Part shown: positions 34,303-42,332 of the stretch, piece after piece
Position numbering within the stretch: the stretch's first letter is position 1
How the letters are laid out: the number at the start of each line of letters is the position of its first letter
Origin: Paenibacillus endophyticus
GTDB lineage: Bacteria > Bacillota > Bacilli > Paenibacillales > Paenibacillaceae
Direction of reading: 5' to 3'
Assembly (NCBI RefSeq): GCF_014192395.1
Contig: NZ_JACHXW010000005.1
Coordinates: forward strand, 310,001 to 374,000
DNA: 64,000 nt
Notes under the pieces: model-generated
Told to the model about the DNA's origin: nothing
What the model saw: the letters and a program-made list of their open reading frames with translations, nothing else
Databases searched by the model: none
Made by a program: the position numbers and the translations under genes

Positions 34303-34833
34303 ATGTCCTTACAAAACAAAACCGTCATCTGCTTGCTAGACGACGAATTCGAGGATTTGGAATTGTGGTATCCGGTCTACCGCGCCCGGGAGGCAGGCGC
34401 AACGGTTCTATACGCCGGCCCTGAAAAAGGCAAAAAGCATATTGGCAAGTATGGCGTGCCTGCCGTTGCCGACTTGTCTTTCGACGAAGTAAACAGTGAA
34501 GATATCATTGGACTGCTCGTTCCGGGCGGCTGGGCGCCTGACAAGCTGCGCAGATACCCGAAAGTGCTTCAGCTCGTTCAAGAGCTTAATGCGCAGGATA
34601 AACCGATAGGCCAAATTTGCCATGCCGGGTGGGTATTGATTTCTGCCAAAATACTTGAGGGCCGCAAGGTCACTTCGACGCCAGGCATTCGCGATGATAT
34701 GGAAAATGCTGGAGCAACGTGGTTTGATGAAGCGGTTGTCGTAGACGGTAACCTCATCTCGGCACGTCGTCCACCTGATCTTCCGCCTTATGCCAAGGCA
34801 TTTGTAGATGCGCTCGTACAGCGAATGGGCTAA
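34303..34833 (+). CDS. DJ-1/PfpI-family protein
   Basis: A 176-residue class I glutamine-amidotransferase-like protein. The nucleophilic elbow is GQICHAGW with Cys106 and His107, the glutamate of the DJ-1 site is in EFEDLE (about 15-20), and VPGGWAPDKLR follows the family pattern. PfpI, YraA and YhbO-type members act in stress protection and may deglycate or degrade proteins; the activity is debated. GGAGGGG precedes the ATG. Its stop lies inside a terminator that overlaps the ptsI 3' end. Confidence 0.87.
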   Translation: MSLQNKTVICLLDDEFEDLELWYPVYRAREAGATVLYAGPEKGKKHIGKYGVPAVADLSFDEVNSEDIIGLLVPGGWAPDKLRRYPKVLQLVQELNAQDKPIGQICHAGWVLISAKILEGRKVTSTPGIRDDMENAGATWFDEAVVVDGNLISARRPPDLPPYAKAFVDALVQRMG

Positions 34834-34850
34834 CCATTCGCTGTTTTTTT
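34820..34850 (+). terminator. Terminator shared with the 3' ends of two converging genes
   Basis: AGCGAATGG and CCATTCGCT enclose GCTAA, followed by GTTTTTTT. The hairpin contains the stop codons of both the DJ-1-like gene and ptsI. Confidence 0.88.
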
Positions 34851-36572
34851 GTCTACCCGCTCCATGAAGGCATTAAGCAGTGCAAGTATCTCCGTACTCG
34901 TGCGGCAGCTGTGCAGCTTCTCAAACACCTCTCCGCTCTCTTCCTGAGACGTGCTAAGAAGACGCTGCTTCACTTGCAAGATCGAATGGGAGGACATGCT
35001 CAGCTCATCGACATCGAGGCTAAGCCAGATCGGCAAAGCTCTTAAATCACCGGCAAGCTCGCCGCATACGCCAACTGTAATACCCGCTTTTTTCGCTGCT
35101 TCCACCGTCATTTTCAGCATACGAATCAATGCTGGATGGTAAGGTTCGTATAAATGGGAAATCTCTTCATTCATTCGATCGACCGCAAGCGTAAACTGGA
35201 CGAGATCATTCGTGCCAATGCTGAAAAAATCAACTTCTTCTGCTAGAAGATCAGCTATCATAACCGCTGCAGGCACCTCAATCATTATGCCGATTTTCAT
35301 GCCCTTGTCATACGGAATACCGGCTTCTTCAAGCTCTAGCTTCGCTTCGTTAAGCACCGCATTGGCTGCTCTGACTTCATCAACGGATGATATGAGCGGG
35401 TACATCAGCTTCACTGCCCCGTAATGGCTTGCGCGTAGTATGGCACGGAGCTGCGTCTTGAACAAGTCTTTGCGATCAAGAGAAATGCGGATCGCTCTGT
35501 AGCCAAGAAATGGGTTGTCTTCCTCTGGCAGCTCAAAGTAATCCAACTGCTTATCTCCGCCGACATCAAGGGTTCGAATGACGAGCGGCTCGCCTGCGAG
35601 CCTTTCGGCAACGCTTCGATAAACCTCGAACTGCTCTTCTTCCTTGGGAAAGCGATTTCGGTCCATATACAAAAACTCTGTTCGGAACAAGCCTACGCCA
35701 TGCGCACCGCTCGACAATGCGATTTCCAGCTCTTTAAAGGAGCTGATATTCGCAGCAAGCTCAAGCCGCTTGCCATCAGGCGTAACGGGCCGATGGTTGG
35801 CAATGCCGTGCAGCCGCTGCTTCGCTTCTGTTTGACGATTATGAAGCTCTGTATAGGTTTGAATGATTTCTTGTTCAGGTTCTATAAATACGCTGCCGTC
35901 CGTGCCGTCGATGACAAGCGTTTGGCCCGTTTGAATCGGTTCTGCCAGCTTAGTTTCCACACCAACTACTAGCGGTACGCCAAGCGCTCTTGCCATGATG
36001 GCTGAATGCGAGGTTGTACTGCCAGCAAGGGTAACAATACCAAGAACATGCTGCGGGTTAATATGCGCCAGCTGTGAGGGGGACAGCTCCTTTGCGATCA
36101 GGATAAAGGGCTGCGTGTCGGATGGCAGGGTAATCTCCGGAGCTCCAAGCAAATGCTTCAGCAGCCGGTTTCCTACGTCCTTGATATCCAGTGCCCGCTC
36201 CTTCATGTACTCATCGTCCAGCAGATCGAACATGGTGACGAAATGATCAATGGCTTCCTTTACGGCAACCTCAGCTGCTTTGTATTGGCGTTGGATGATG
36301 CCCTGGATTTCGTTCATAAAAACAGGATCATCCAGAATCGCGATATGAGCATCGAATATATGCGTCTCTTCAGAACCAACAACATCACGCAGCTCATCTT
36401 TGATTTGTTCGATTTCTGACTTGGAGGTGCGGATACCCTCGTATACGCGTTCGAACTCTCTCGCAAAATCAGCCACATCGATCTTCTGTTCAGGCAATTC
36501 CCATTCCCAATTCGGAAGCACAAACGATCTCCCAATCGCTATGCCAGCTGACGCCCCAATTCCTTGAATCAT
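34830..36572 (-). CDS. ptsI: PTS enzyme I (phosphoenolpyruvate-protein phosphotransferase)
   Basis: A 580-residue enzyme I. The phosphohistidine is His189 in GSTTSHSAIMARAL; the C-terminal PEP-binding domain holds the GTNDLVQFTLAVDR block and the late VCGELAGD with the catalytic cysteine. It transfers phosphate from PEP to HPr, the first PTS step. It overlaps the upstream permease gene by 4 bp (ATGA) and has SD GGAGGGG. No ptsH lies between them, although the usual order is ptsG-ptsH-ptsI. Confidence 0.95.
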   Translation of the reverse strand: MIQGIGASAGIAIGRSFVLPNWEWELPEQKIDVADFAREFERVYEGIRTSKSEIEQIKDELRDVVGSEETHIFDAHIAILDDPVFMNEIQGIIQRQYKAAEVAVKEAIDHFVTMFDLLDDEYMKERALDIKDVGNRLLKHLLGAPEITLPSDTQPFILIAKELSPSQLAHINPQHVLGIVTLAGSTTSHSAIMARALGVPLVVGVETKLAEPIQTGQTLVIDGTDGSVFIEPEQEIIQTYTELHNRQTEAKQRLHGIANHRPVTPDGKRLELAANISSFKELEIALSSGAHGVGLFRTEFLYMDRNRFPKEEEQFEVYRSVAERLAGEPLVIRTLDVGGDKQLDYFELPEEDNPFLGYRAIRISLDRKDLFKTQLRAILRASHYGAVKLMYPLISSVDEVRAANAVLNEAKLELEEAGIPYDKGMKIGIMIEVPAAVMIADLLAEEVDFFSIGTNDLVQFTLAVDRMNEEISHLYEPYHPALIRMLKMTVEAAKKAGITVGVCGELAGDLRALPIWLSLDVDELSMSSHSILQVKQRLLSTSQEESGEVFEKLHSCRTSTEILALLNAFMERVDKKTANG

Positions 36573-38455
36573 TGTGTTTCCCCTCCACCATTTCTCTCTT
36601 TAAGAACAACAGACAAAACTGAGGACTGCCCCTTTTTCACCGCTTTGAACGGTGCAAACCGCCAGGAATGGACGAGATCAGAGTTGGTGATTACCATAGG
36701 CGTAGCAAGCGACTTGCTTTCCTTACGTACCCGCTGCAAATCAAACTTGATCAGCATCATGCCAGGCGTCACTTCATCCCCTTCTTTAACAAGAGCATTA
36801 AAATAGCCTTTTCCTGCTAATCCAGAGGTGTCGATGCCGATATGCAGCAGAACCTCCAGTCCCTCCGGAGTAAGCAAGCCTATCGCGTGCATGGTTGGAT
36901 AAATATGAATAACCTTCCCTTTGACGGGAGATACCAGCTCTCCTCTATCCGGTATGAAAGCAACGCCTTGTCCTACCAGCTTGCCTGCGAATATCGGGTC
37001 GGGTACCTCATCAAGCGGAATCATTCTTCCCTGCATCGGCGAGTGAAACAGCACCTGTGCTTGATCCCGATGAATCGTCTTAATCATCTCTTCGCGAATG
37101 AGTTCGGAGTATGTGCCGAATACGACTTGTACCTGCCCCCCGCCAAGCTTGATGACGCCGGCTGCCCCTAGATTTCGAAGCGCATTCACATCCAGCAGCT
37201 TGTCATTCGACACTTTAAGCCGCAGCCTGGTGATACAGGATTCCATTTTGACAATATTTTGCTTGCCGCCAATTGCTTGCAGAATAAGCGGTGCCCGGTA
37301 AGGAATATCTCCTGCCCACTCATCGAGCTGCGAGCCTTCCTCTCGACCAGGAGTCGGTATACGGAATCTGCGAATTGCCCAGCGGAACAAGAAATAATAA
37401 ATAAATCCGACAACGATTCCAATTGGAATAATAAGCCAGCCTCTCGTTGCCAAATGCTCATTGATTACAAAATCAATGGCTCCTGCCGAAAAGGAAAAGC
37501 CATGCTTGATGCCAAGTTCATAGGTCACCCACATAATAATGCCCGATAGGATGGCATGAACGACGTATAAGTATGGAGCTACGAATAAAAAAGCAAATTC
37601 AACAGGCTCGGTAACACCCGTCAAAAAGGAGGCTAACGCAGCGTATAGAAACGTTTTTCTAATCTTGGGCTTCAAGTCTTCGCGAGCTTCGTGAATAATA
37701 GCCAAGGCTATTGCCGGCAGAGCGAACATCATTGTTGGATACAATCCAGCCATGAACACCCCTGCCGTTGGATCGCCTGCAAAGAAACGAGGCAGATCGC
37801 CATATACCATTTGACCAGCTTCCGTCTCGTAGCCGCCAATCTGGAACCAGAATACATGACTCACAAGATGGTGCAAGCCGAATACGACTAGGATGCGATG
37901 TACAAAGCCATACAAGAAAACACCGAAGCCACCGCCTGAAGCAACAATTTCGCCCAGCTCAACAAGCATTTTTTGCAAATACGGCGCTATGTTAATCATG
38001 CCGATGGAAAAGAGCAAGCACACAAAGCTGACAAACAGCGGTACGAACCGCGGGCCGCCAAAAAACTGTATGTATTCCGGCAAGCGCAAGCTTTTGAAAC
38101 GTTCATGGCTTACGCCTGCAATAATGCCGACTAAGGTACCGATCAAGACTGTCGGCTCTATCTGAACCTCAGCCGTGCCGGTTATGCCGCTATATATAAT
38201 CATTCCTACAAGAGCAGCCATTCCCGCAGCGAGCGCATTTCCCGTCAATCCGAGCGATATGCCTACCGCGAAAATATAAGGTAGAAACGTAAATATCGTC
38301 TCGCTGGCAGCGACTAAATAACCTTCCATACCCGGCAAGCCAATATATGCCCATGGCAGCTTGCTTAGGCTTAAAAATATGGCCGCGCCTGGCAATACAA
38401 TCATCGGCAGCATAAATGCTCTACCGAGTTGCTGCAGGCTCCCAATGAAAACCAT
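36569..38455 (-). CDS. PTS EIICBA sugar permease (glucose/N-acetylglucosamine family)
   Basis: A 628-residue fused transporter. Residues about 1-370 form the EIIC membrane domain (about ten membrane segments; FAGDPTAGVFMAG and FGLHHLVSHV signatures), about 390-465 EIIB with the phosphocysteine Cys407 (ESCITRLR), and about 490-628 EIIA with the phosphohistidine His537 in LLHIGIDTSG. It imports and phosphorylates glucose or N-acetylglucosamine; the sequence does not decide which. The start ATG at 38455 lies 6 bases from AAGGAGG and just downstream of the tandem hairpin array. Confidence 0.9.
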   Translation of the reverse strand: MVFIGSLQQLGRAFMLPMIVLPGAAIFLSLSKLPWAYIGLPGMEGYLVAASETIFTFLPYIFAVGISLGLTGNALAAGMAALVGMIIYSGITGTAEVQIEPTVLIGTLVGIIAGVSHERFKSLRLPEYIQFFGGPRFVPLFVSFVCLLFSIGMINIAPYLQKMLVELGEIVASGGGFGVFLYGFVHRILVVFGLHHLVSHVFWFQIGGYETEAGQMVYGDLPRFFAGDPTAGVFMAGLYPTMMFALPAIALAIIHEAREDLKPKIRKTFLYAALASFLTGVTEPVEFAFLFVAPYLYVVHAILSGIIMWVTYELGIKHGFSFSAGAIDFVINEHLATRGWLIIPIGIVVGFIYYFLFRWAIRRFRIPTPGREEGSQLDEWAGDIPYRAPLILQAIGGKQNIVKMESCITRLRLKVSNDKLLDVNALRNLGAAGVIKLGGGQVQVVFGTYSELIREEMIKTIHRDQAQVLFHSPMQGRMIPLDEVPDPIFAGKLVGQGVAFIPDRGELVSPVKGKVIHIYPTMHAIGLLTPEGLEVLLHIGIDTSGLAGKGYFNALVKEGDEVTPGMMLIKFDLQRVRKESKSLATPMVITNSDLVHSWRFAPFKAVKKGQSSVLSVVLKERNGGGETQ

Positions 38456-38470
38456 TTTACACCTCCTTAA

Positions 38471-38613
38471 AGTTTTGCGTAGCAAAACTGACTTCGTAAG
38501 CATTCACTTAGTTTTGCATAGCAAAACTGACTTCGTAAGCATTCACTTAGTTTTGCGCAGCAAAACTGACTTCGTAAGCATTCACTTAGTTTTGCATAGC
38601 AAAACTAACTTCA
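38471..38613 (-). repeat. Tandem hairpin array before the PTS permease
   Basis: Four copies at 38471, 38510, 38549 and 38588 with an exact 39-bp period. Each has AGTTTTGC, a variable 3-base loop (GTA, ATA, GCA, ATA on plus) and GCAAAACT, then GACTTCGTAAGCAT and TCACTT. The fourth copy diverges after the stem. On the minus strand the nearest hairpin is followed by TTA and the SD AGGAGG. Confidence 0.93.
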
Positions 38614-38664
38614 CACGTAAACTCCCAACATTTCTATAACGATGTTAAGCGTTTGCTGCGTTTT

Positions 38665-38700
38665 TGTCAAAGTAAAACGGCGAGCCTGTAAGGGCCCGCC
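38665..38700 (-). terminator. Terminator after the Gln/Ser-rich gene
   Basis: On the minus strand GGCGGGCC and GGCTCGCC pair (one G-T wobble) around CTTACA, followed by GTTTTACTTT. Confidence 0.7.
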
Positions 38701-38738
38701 GATGTTGATGATTCTATTTCTATCATTTTAAAACGATC

Positions 38739-39362
38739 TTATCGCATACCGCCCGAGTAAGGGGAGTTAGCAGCGCTTTGGGATTGCCAGCCGACATGTG
38801 AAATAACCGGACCTGATTGTTGATATGCATTGGTCGCTTCATAGACAGGATGGATCGAAGTGTTCGAATGAGTCGGTGTCATTCCGTATCCATTCTGTTG
38901 GTTGGACTGCGCATAACCTCCGAAATTGGATGCGGAGTGCTGTACGTAGTTCGATCCGATGTTTGAAGTTGGCTGGTAATACGATTGCTGATTGTCATAT
39001 CCAGCTTGATAGCCGACATGTGCGATAACCGGGCCAACGTTGCCAAAAGCCGTAGCTGGCGATTGAGCGTGGCTTTGAACCGGTTGATGCGAAATGAATG
39101 AATGATTCGTTCCTACCGGATGAGTCGAGTTCGAATAGCTGTTCGGCGAGAAATGCTGGTTGCCTTGGCTATAAGAATTAGACGCTTGATAACCTCCTGG
39201 CACATTCGAAACAATGGAATTCGTTTGTCTGCCAAAAGTTGGTTGGCTAAGCTGACCTTGATAGTGTGATTGCACATTGCCTGTTGGCTCAAAGTGCGTG
39301 CCTTGGTTAAGGTAGCTTTGTTGCCCTTGGTAATTACCCGGTTGTTGCGAATATTGATTCAC
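38739..39362 (-). CDS. Low-complexity Gln/Ser/Asn/Tyr-rich protein
   Basis: A 207-residue protein dominated by Gln, Ser, Asn, Gly, Tyr and His. It lacks a signal peptide and membrane segments. A motif occurs twice: GPVIAHVGYQ (about 110) and GPVISHVGWQ (near the C-terminus). The composition suggests disorder or a prion-like or coat-like character; a spore-coat or surface role is only a guess. The GTG at 39362 is chosen because AAGGAGG lies 7 bases before it; an ATG 27 bases upstream has no SD. Its function is unknown. It has its own terminator. Confidence 0.75.
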   Translation of the reverse strand: MNQYSQQPGNYQGQQSYLNQGTHFEPTGNVQSHYQGQLSQPTFGRQTNSIVSNVPGGYQASNSYSQGNQHFSPNSYSNSTHPVGTNHSFISHQPVQSHAQSPATAFGNVGPVIAHVGYQAGYDNQQSYYQPTSNIGSNYVQHSASNFGGYAQSNQQNGYGMTPTHSNTSIHPVYEATNAYQQSGPVISHVGWQSQSAANSPYSGGMR

Positions 39363-39464
39363 GTCGTGTCCTCCTTGGATTACAAGCATAAAGTCTTCAA
39401 GCAAGTAAAGCACTCGCTTATGAAGCCTTCTTATTGTGTAGGAGTGACGACTTTTTTATAACTG

Positions 39465-39899
39465 TTATGTTTTGGATTTCCCGCCAGGAAGCAAGATGGA
39501 ATCCTCAACCTTGATGCAACGATCCATAATAACCTCAAGACCGCCGGCAGTCGCTATTTCGGCTGCTTCATCGTTGGAAATGCCAAGCTGCAGCCACAAG
39601 GTTTTAGCGCCTATTGCAACTGCCTCTTGAGCGACAGGGGGTGTATGCTCGCTTCTGCGAAATACATTGACTATATCCACAGGCACTGGAATGTCCTTAA
39701 GCGATGGATAGCTTTTTTGACCCAATATCGAATCGGCGTTTGGATTAACGGGAATAATCGTATAGCCCTTAGCTTGCATAGCTTCGGATACCATGTACGA
39801 TACACGATCAGGCTTGTCGGACAATCCGACTACCGCAACCGTCATGCTTCTCTCCAGAATAACCTTAATCTGCTCACGCGAAGGATTTTCAAAAGCCAT
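39465..39899 (-). CDS. CoA-binding domain protein (YccU family)
   Basis: A 144-residue Rossmann-fold protein. MTVAVVGLSDKPDRVSYMV is the nucleotide/CoA-binding region, followed by IIPVNPNAD and VFRRSEHTPP, which match YccU/CoA-binding family members. The biological role is unknown. The ATG at 39899 is preferred over a GTG at 39908 because the SD AGAGG would overlap the GTG. It lies 53 bp downstream of aroA on the same strand. Confidence 0.83.
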   Translation of the reverse strand: MAFENPSREQIKVILERSMTVAVVGLSDKPDRVSYMVSEAMQAKGYTIIPVNPNADSILGQKSYPSLKDIPVPVDIVNVFRRSEHTPPVAQEAVAIGAKTLWLQLGISNDEAAEIATAGGLEVIMDRCIKVEDSILLPGGKSKT

Positions 39900-39952
39900 C
39901 CTAAACACCTCTTTTCTTATTTTGAAAAAACCGTTATGGCTTTAAGCACTTA

Positions 39953-41248
39953 TTATGCTTCAATCCACTCCACATTTGCACCCAATGCTTTCAGATGGTC
40001 AAAATAAATCGGATAAGATTTGGCGACGTGATGTGCGTCGCGAATACGTATAGGCTGCTTCGCACGCAAGCCGACAACCGTCAACGCCATAATGACACGG
40101 TGGTCGTAATGCGCATTAATCTCAACGCCGCCTTCAACGCCTTCTGGGCGTCCGTGGACGATAATTTCCGCCTGCCGTTCTTCCACGTTTGCGCCAGCTT
40201 TCCGCAGCTCATTCAGGTAATCCGTAATACGGTCGCATTCTTTGTACCTTAAGTTCTCTACATTGTAGAATCGTGATGTTCCTTCTGCAAAAACGGCTGC
40301 AGCTACCATAGCAAGCACCGCATCCGTTGCATGGTCTCCGTCGAACTCGACTGCTTTTAGCTTTCCGTTGCCTTTAACGTGAACGATGCCGTTCTCGTGA
40401 GTAAGAGGAACCTCCATCATCTGAAGCACATCGACTACAGCACGTTCTCCTTGCTTGCTGCGCTCTTCCAATCGATGAACAATGACATCCGACTGCGTTA
40501 CCGCAGCAGCTGCCAGAATCGCTGCGGAGCCCGGGTAATCTCCTTGGACCGAATACGTTTTCGCTGCATAGCTTTGGCCGCCAGGAACACGGAAGCGCAT
40601 ATAATCGTCATCGGCATGAATGACTATTCCGGCTTGTTCCAATACTTCTAGCGTCTGACCGACGACAACCTTCGATTTCAGATCATGAAGCACTTCAATC
40701 TCGCTGTCCTCCGGCAATAAAGGTGTAAGAAACAGAAGCGCGCTTAAAAATTGCGAGCTAATATTTCCTGAAACTTGAATTTTACCGCCTTTTGGAGCCC
40801 CGCCTTGAATGCGAATAGGTAATTTGCCATCATTATGAGTAATGGTAACTCCCATAGCGCTTAGAGAATCAATAAGGTCGCTATGTGGTCTTTTGCCAAG
40901 CGAGTCCGGATATCGGTTAATGAAGGTTACATCTGGGCACAAAGCGGCAATCGCCATCAAGAAACGCAATACTGCGCCTGCATTTCCCACATCAAGCTGC
41001 TCTACTGGCTTTGGGTTTCTGCCAAAGCCTGTAATAACGATTTTTTCTTCGTCCTCTTCAACGGTCGCGCCAAGATCACGGATACAACGGCGCATCGCAT
41101 CGCTATCCTCGCTATGGGCAGGGAAATAAATGGTACTTGTCCCTTCTGCAAGCGCTGCAACCAACAAATAACGTGTTGTGTAATTTTTTGATGAAAGGGC
41201 TTGAAGCTCTCCTTCAAGCTTAGGCGTTGGTGTCACTAAAACGTCCAT
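39953..41248 (-). CDS. aroA: 5-enolpyruvylshikimate-3-phosphate synthase, atypical substrate loop
   Basis: A 431-residue EPSP synthase. ISSQFLSALL, DYPGSAAILAA, LRYKECDRI and the closing DHRVIMAL mark the family. It joins PEP and shikimate 3-phosphate in aromatic amino-acid synthesis. The N-terminal lysine motif reads SSKNYTTR where most enzymes have GDKS..HR. The PEP loop reads VGNAGAVLRF, with Ala and Phe at positions that are Thr97 and Pro101 in E. coli. SD GGGAG precedes the ATG. aroK lies 74 bp upstream on the same strand. Confidence 0.9.
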   Translation of the reverse strand: MDVLVTPTPKLEGELQALSSKNYTTRYLLVAALAEGTSTIYFPAHSEDSDAMRRCIRDLGATVEEDEEKIVITGFGRNPKPVEQLDVGNAGAVLRFLMAIAALCPDVTFINRYPDSLGKRPHSDLIDSLSAMGVTITHNDGKLPIRIQGGAPKGGKIQVSGNISSQFLSALLFLTPLLPEDSEIEVLHDLKSKVVVGQTLEVLEQAGIVIHADDDYMRFRVPGGQSYAAKTYSVQGDYPGSAAILAAAAVTQSDVIVHRLEERSKQGERAVVDVLQMMEVPLTHENGIVHVKGNGKLKAVEFDGDHATDAVLAMVAAAVFAEGTSRFYNVENLRYKECDRITDYLNELRKAGANVEERQAEIIVHGRPEGVEGGVEINAHYDHRVIMALTVVGLRAKQPIRIRDAHHVAKSYPIYFDHLKALGANVEWIEA

Positions 41249-41322
41249 AGTTCGTATGATCTCCCTTTTTATTCATATATACACTTTAGATGGTGTCGAA
41301 GCCAAATAAAATGATGATTCAT

Positions 41323-41850
41323 CTATGCTTGCTTTAATCGCGATTGCTCCAAGATTGCAGCAACGACCTCTTCCGCGGACAAGCTCGTCGTGTCAATCGT
41401 CAAATGTGCGAAATCATAAGCTTCCTTGCGCTGCTCCAGCAGCAGGTTTACGCGGTCTTCTGCATCACCGTACAGCAGCGGACGAGCAGTATCCGTCTTC
41501 ACACGGGCCAAAATTTGGTCATGGCTTGCTTTGAGTGCAACGACAAATCCATTCCCGAGCATGAGCTGGCGATTCGTTTCGCGAAGAACGGCGCCTCCTC
41601 CGGTTGCAACAACGCAGCAATCCTCATCCGCCAAAATATGATGAAGCACCTTCGTTTCAATATCCCGGAAGCCTGCTTCTCCATCGGATGCAAATATTTC
41701 GGAAATTTGCCGGTTTTCATGCTTCTCGATTTCCTCGTCGCCATCGACCCGCTTCCAGCCTAGCTTCTCTGCAAGCAGCCTGCTGACAGTAGATTTACCG
41801 GTTCCCATAAACCCGATCAGCACTAATTTATTACCACGTTGCTCTTCCAT
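41323..41850 (-). CDS. aroK: Shikimate kinase
   Basis: A 175-residue P-loop kinase: LIGFMGTGKST at the start, the shikimate-binding VDGDEEIE and GFRDIE, and GGGAVLR near 80. It phosphorylates shikimate, the step just before EPSP synthase. The ATG at 41850 has AAAGGGTGA 10 bases upstream; an ATG at 41877 lacks a good SD. It probably forms an aroK-aroA operon. Confidence 0.92.
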   Translation of the reverse strand: MEEQRGNKLVLIGFMGTGKSTVSRLLAEKLGWKRVDGDEEIEKHENRQISEIFASDGEAGFRDIETKVLHHILADEDCCVVATGGGAVLRETNRQLMLGNGFVVALKASHDQILARVKTDTARPLLYGDAEDRVNLLLEQRKEAYDFAHLTIDTTSLSAEEVVAAILEQSRLKQA

Positions 41851-41995
41851 CGTGAACGATTCACCCTTTTCATTCATCCTAAACCATTTTTTCTACAACA
41901 TCATATCATTTTTTTATTATTCTAGGGTATAAAAAAGTTGCATATGTCGTATGGATGATAATGATGTTATTTCAAGAACAGGAGTGACGCTAGCG

Positions 41996-42319
41996 ATGAC
42001 CAGTGATCAACCATTGCAAGATCTCCATCCGACGCAAAAGCGTATTCATCGTATTCTTGATCCTGATCATCCCCTCTGCCGGGAGGATGTCGTCTGGATG
42101 CTTGAATATATTAAAAAAAAGGTGGCTGACGAGGATCCAGCTTTACTGGATCTTTCGCAGCCACGTTTATTACAGAACTTTCGTTTTTTTGCGGAAGCGG
42201 CCATGTCCCTTATTCATCGGAGGCATTGCTCTGATCAAGAAGCGGACCGGCTGCGCGAGTGGCTGCGTCAAGCAACTTTCGGCTTGCACAACGTCAATCC
42301 TCGCGAGCCAAAGCCGTAA
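41996..42319 (+). CDS. Small protein of unknown function (107 aa)
   Basis: An alpha-helical, soluble protein with basic and acidic patches (HPTQKRIHRILDPDHPLCREDV, then HRRHCSDQEADRL). No known motif is recognised. The ATG at 41996 follows AGGAG 11 bases upstream; a GTG at 41984 and an ATG at 41951 are alternatives. It is divergent from aroK, ends 13 bp from the converging gnd gene, and is of ordinary codon use. Confidence 0.6.
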   Translation: MTSDQPLQDLHPTQKRIHRILDPDHPLCREDVVWMLEYIKKKVADEDPALLDLSQPRLLQNFRFFAEAAMSLIHRRHCSDQEADRLREWLRQATFGLHNVNPREPKP

Positions 42320-42332
42320 AAGCTAATTGGTA

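Noticed and set aside
38471-38613. Short, regularly spaced palindromic repeats that resemble a CRISPR array
   Set aside because: The units are fully tandem at 39 bp with no unique spacers, and no cas genes are near.
38361-38639. A 92-codon plus-strand frame with repeated SKTDFVSIHLVL units
   Set aside because: It is only the translation of the hairpin array read across the start of the permease gene; no ribosome-binding site.
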